This document shows, piece by piece, positions 30,166-32,595 of a stretch of DNA of 32,595 nt (positions are counted from its first letter, which is position 1; each line of letters opens with the position of its first letter). The position numbers and the translations under genes are program-made. This DNA comes from Mariprofundaceae bacterium (GTDB taxonomy: Bacteria > Pseudomonadota > Zetaproteobacteria > Mariprofundales > Mariprofundaceae). Where the stretch lies: contig WFOJ01000231.1 in NCBI GenBank assembly GCA_015488125.1, positions 1 to 32,595 on the forward strand, in the 5' to 3' direction. A model generated the notes under the pieces. It ran no database searches. It had not been told where the DNA came from and worked only from the letters and a program-made list of their open reading frames with translations.

Positions 30166-31329
30166 ATGAAGATTCATTTGATTTTGTTGTCATTATGCCT
30201 GAGCCTGTTTTCATCCGTACTGCTGGCTGACGATAACGCTGATGGTACGGCGTTAAAGCCCAATGTCAGCCAGCCATATGTGGTCAAACCGGGCGATACC
30301 CTGTGGGATATTGCCGATCACTTTTTCAAGGATCCACATCGCTGGATGCAGATCTGGGAGCGTAATCTGTATATTACCAATCCCGATCTCATCTATCCCG
30401 GCAACAAAATATGGTTTGATCCGAATGCCGTCGGCAAACCATTGGCCAAGGCTACAACTGACAGTACGAACGCGGATAACACCGCACCTGTGGCGGCTGC
30501 CCCGCACTACAAGAAGTCTGCAGGCATCAATCACGCCAGAATCATGACCCCTGATGAGATCAAAACCGTTGGCGGTCTGACACTGGTCAAGCCTTCGCCG
30601 CGAATAATCGTCAAGGAAGTGCAACGTGTCGAGCAAGATATACAGCCTATAATTGTGCTGCCGGAATTATTGCGCCGTACCATGATTTTTCCTGCTGATG
30701 AGGATTTCCCCACGGTTGGCTATATTCTTGATTCAACCGAGCCGCGCATTAATTATGGCGCCAACGATGTGGTTTACCTGCGTCTTGGTATCACGCCGAA
30801 GGTGGGCGATCGCTTTGATATTTTCCGCCGGGGTCACGTCGTGGAAGATATTGCCAACGGCGACGATCTCGGTGTGCTGATGCACCATCTGGGGCAAATC
30901 CAGGTGATCGAAACGCAAGGCGGAATTTACAAGGGACGTATTTTGTTTGCCTTCACTGAGATTTCGCGTGGTGATTTGCTACAACCGGCAGTGGATATTG
31001 GCCAGAAAATCAGACCGGTTGTCTCGCAGTACAATATGCAGGGGCGCATCGTTTATTTGCAGGATGATACCAATGAAGTCAGCAGCAATCAGATCGTCGG
31101 TATCAATCTTGGCTCGCGCCAGCACTTGCAACCTGGCATGCGCTTCTCTGTTTTCCGGCAGGGACGTGAAGTAACCGATCAACGCACTGGCAATACGGTT
31201 CAACTGCCAAAAGAGCGCATAGCCCAGTTGGTCGTACTTTCAGCAACCAGCAATGCGGCCATGGCCATTGTCACCGAAGCCCGTTCTCCTATCAACCTTG
31301 GCGACAGCGTTCGCCCTTATGGCCGCTGA
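30166..31329 (+). CDS. Secreted LysM-domain protein
   Basis: 387 residues with a signal peptide (1-21, ending VLLA before DD). One LysM domain spans about 37-85, with VVKPGDTLWDIADHFFKDPHRW and NPDLIYPGNKIWF, expected to bind peptidoglycan in the periplasm. The rest (about 125-387) has no recognised enzymatic motif but is a conserved extension in gammaproteobacterial LysM proteins of this size. Such genes often sit near dprA/def; here the neighbour is plsY. The ATG lies two bases after plsY, with GAGG upstream, so translation is coupled. Confidence 0.88.
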   Translation: MKIHLILLSLCLSLFSSVLLADDNADGTALKPNVSQPYVVKPGDTLWDIADHFFKDPHRWMQIWERNLYITNPDLIYPGNKIWFDPNAVGKPLAKATTDSTNADNTAPVAAAPHYKKSAGINHARIMTPDEIKTVGGLTLVKPSPRIIVKEVQRVEQDIQPIIVLPELLRRTMIFPADEDFPTVGYILDSTEPRINYGANDVVYLRLGITPKVGDRFDIFRRGHVVEDIANGDDLGVLMHHLGQIQVIETQGGIYKGRILFAFTEISRGDLLQPAVDIGQKIRPVVSQYNMQGRIVYLQDDTNEVSSNQIVGINLGSRQHLQPGMRFSVFRQGREVTDQRTGNTVQLPKERIAQLVVLSATSNAAMAIVTEARSPINLGDSVRPYGR

Positions 31330-31335
31330 CGAACA

Positions 31336-31362
31336 TATAATACGCTCTGCGATCAACGCAGA
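31336..31362 (+). promoter_or_regulatory. Perfect -10 box and leader hairpin before rhlE
   Basis: TATAAT at 31336-31341 is a perfect -10 hexamer, but no good -35 stands 16-18 bases upstream. A 6-bp hairpin, TCTGCG/CGCAGA with a 5-base loop (31346-31362), lies at or just after the expected transcript start. It could protect the mRNA end or contribute to regulation of the helicase gene. Confidence 0.4.
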
Positions 31363-31381
31363 ATAACAGGACTCTTAATCA

Positions 31382-32595
31382 ATGAAATTTAACGAACTCG
31401 GGCTGTCGTCCGAATTATTGCGCGCTGTCGAAGGCGAGGGCTACACCTCGCCCACGCCAGTACAGGCGCAGGCGATCCCGCTGATTCTGCAAGGCAGGGA
31501 CGTGCTCGCTGGCGCGCAGACGGGAACAGGTAAAACAGCGGGTTTTACCCTGCCCATGCTTCACCTGATGCAGCAAAAACACCCTGAACGCCGCAAAAAA
31601 CACGCCGTGAGAGCACTGGTGTTAACCCCTACCCGTGAACTGGCGGCACAAGTCGGCGAAAGTGTTCGCACCTACGGTCAGCATCTTGCATTGCGCTCCG
31701 CCATTGTTTTCGGTGGTGTTGGCATCCATCCACAAATTCAGATGCTGCGGCGTGGCGTGGATATTCTCGTGGCCACGCCCGGACGTTTGCTGGATCTGGC
31801 CAACCAGGGAGAAGTTGATCTTGGCAGCATTGAGTTTTTTGTGCTTGATGAAGCCGATCGCATGCTCGATATGGGCTTTATTCACGATATTCGGCGGGTG
31901 TTGAAGCTGCTGCCCGAAAAACGTCAGAACCTCTTGTTTTCAGCAACATTCTCCGATGAAATCAAGCAGCTTGCTGATGGCTTTCTGAAAGCACCGGCTT
32001 ATGTTGAAGTGGCTCGCAATGTCGCTTCGCACCAGGTCACACAAATGATTCATCCGGTCAGCAAAAGTAAGAAGCGGGCCTTGCTTTCACACCTGATTCT
32101 GGATGGCGAATGGCAGCAGGTACTGGTCTTTACCCGCACCAAACATGGTGCCAACCGGCTGACCAAACAACTGGACAGCGATGGTATCCAGGCCGCCGCC
32201 ATTCACGGCAACAAGAGTCAGACAGCCCGCACCAAAGCGCTTGCCGGTTTCAAGAGCGGCAGCATTCGGGTGCTGGTCGCGACGGATATTGCCGCCCGTG
32301 GACTGGATATTGATCAGTTACCCCATGTCGTCAACTATGAATTGCCCAATGTAGCAGAGGATTATGTTCACCGTATCGGACGCACTGGCAGAGCCGGGCA
32401 TCGCGGTGAGGCGGTTTCTCTGGTCTCGGCAGATGAGCAAAAGTTGTTGCAGAGCATCGAGCGTTTGCTGAAGAAACGCATTGAAAAAACCACGGTTGCC
32501 GGTTTCGAGCCGACAGCGGAAGATATGCCCGCAGAACAAAAGCCGGCAAATACCCGTCAGCCACGCGGCAAACGGGCCGCAGAGCATCGCCGTCC
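31382..32595 (+). CDS. rhlE: RhlE-like DEAD-box RNA helicase, 5' part
   Basis: 404 residues are visible; the C-terminus is beyond the window. Motifs: the Q motif at PTPVQAQAIP, AQTGTGKT (45-52), PTRELAAQV, TPGRLLD, DEAD (156-159), SAT, then RGLDID and HRIGRTGRAG. The opening MKFNELGLSSELLRAVEGEGYTSPTPVQ is that of RhlE, which acts in ribosome assembly and RNA turnover. The visible tail becomes basic and Pro/Ala-rich, as expected for the variable RhlE C-terminus. AGGA lies about 12 bases before the ATG. The frame is open to the last base. Confidence 0.94.
   Translation, partial: MKFNELGLSSELLRAVEGEGYTSPTPVQAQAIPLILQGRDVLAGAQTGTGKTAGFTLPMLHLMQQKHPERRKKHAVRALVLTPTRELAAQVGESVRTYGQHLALRSAIVFGGVGIHPQIQMLRRGVDILVATPGRLLDLANQGEVDLGSIEFFVLDEADRMLDMGFIHDIRRVLKLLPEKRQNLLFSATFSDEIKQLADGFLKAPAYVEVARNVASHQVTQMIHPVSKSKKRALLSHLILDGEWQQVLVFTRTKHGANRLTKQLDSDGIQAAAIHGNKSQTARTKALAGFKSGSIRVLVATDIAARGLDIDQLPHVVNYELPNVAEDYVHRIGRTGRAGHRGEAVSLVSADEQKLLQSIERLLKKRIEKTTVAGFEPTAEDMPAEQKPANTRQPRGKRAAEHRR

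Noticed and set aside
1..32595. CRISPR arrays, tRNA/rRNA genes, insertion sequences or prophage
   Set aside because: No regularly spaced repeats, cloverleaf-like segments, transposase or integrase motifs were seen by eye on either strand.

Overview
This window is a dense, ordinary-looking stretch of a Gram-negative proteobacterial chromosome. The clues are a membrane-anchored FadE, PilT/PilU twitching ATPases, an IscR-type regulator, PlsY, RhlB/RhlE-like helicases and the CcsA-like (YpjD) gene followed by a DUF21/CBS gene, a pairing familiar from Gammaproteobacteria. A relative such as the Zetaproteobacteria cannot be excluded by eye. I see no rRNA, tRNA, CRISPR array, insertion sequence or prophage. 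No gene-free gap exceeds about 250 bases.

Left block (1-8644, all minus strand). Read in transcription order it runs: pgi, a beta-propeller-like lipoprotein, a polytopic membrane protein with a faint M50-like motif, a small membrane-anchored diheme cytochrome c, nadK, recN, a GNAT acetyltransferase resembling short N-acetylglutamate synthases, an RhlB-like DEAD-box helicase, and the N-terminal part of a MEMO1/AmmeMemoRadiSam-B gene that leaves the window. Most junctions overlap by 1-8 nt or are 2 nt apart, so this is probably one or two operons.

Middle (8645-17184). Divergent from pgi is a phosphomannomutase-family gene, then an iron-exporter-type permease (FetB family) without its ATPase partner, then a secreted, C-terminally membrane-anchored family 3 glycosidase. 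Converging on it is a patatin-like phospholipase with two cyclic-nucleotide-binding domains. Divergent from that is an ApbE flavin transferase lipoprotein.

Right block (17262-32595, all plus strand). Three PilT-superfamily ATPases lie in tandem (pilT, pilU and a divergent third paralogue). The third is translationally coupled to a small His-containing membrane protein. Next come a CcsA/YpjD-type protein, a DUF21-CBS-CorC protein that seems to start at CTG, and a tryptophanyl-tRNA synthetase carrying a four-cysteine signature like that of the [4Fe-4S] TrpRS. Then follow fadE, an iscR-like regulator with its own promoter, a NifS/IscS-type cysteine desulfurase without IscU/HscBA, an NDUFA9-like dehydrogenase-fold protein, plsY, a LysM protein and the start of rhlE.

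The most interesting points are the third PilT-like ATPase with its coupled membrane gene, the Fe-S type TrpRS close to a minimal iscR-desulfurase pair with a candidate IscR operator, the GH3 protein whose usual catalytic Asp-x-His dyad reads Asn-Pro-His, the lipoprotein/M50-like/cytochrome cluster between pgi and nadK, and several non-coding inverted repeats. I do not see a clearly new defence or mobile system.
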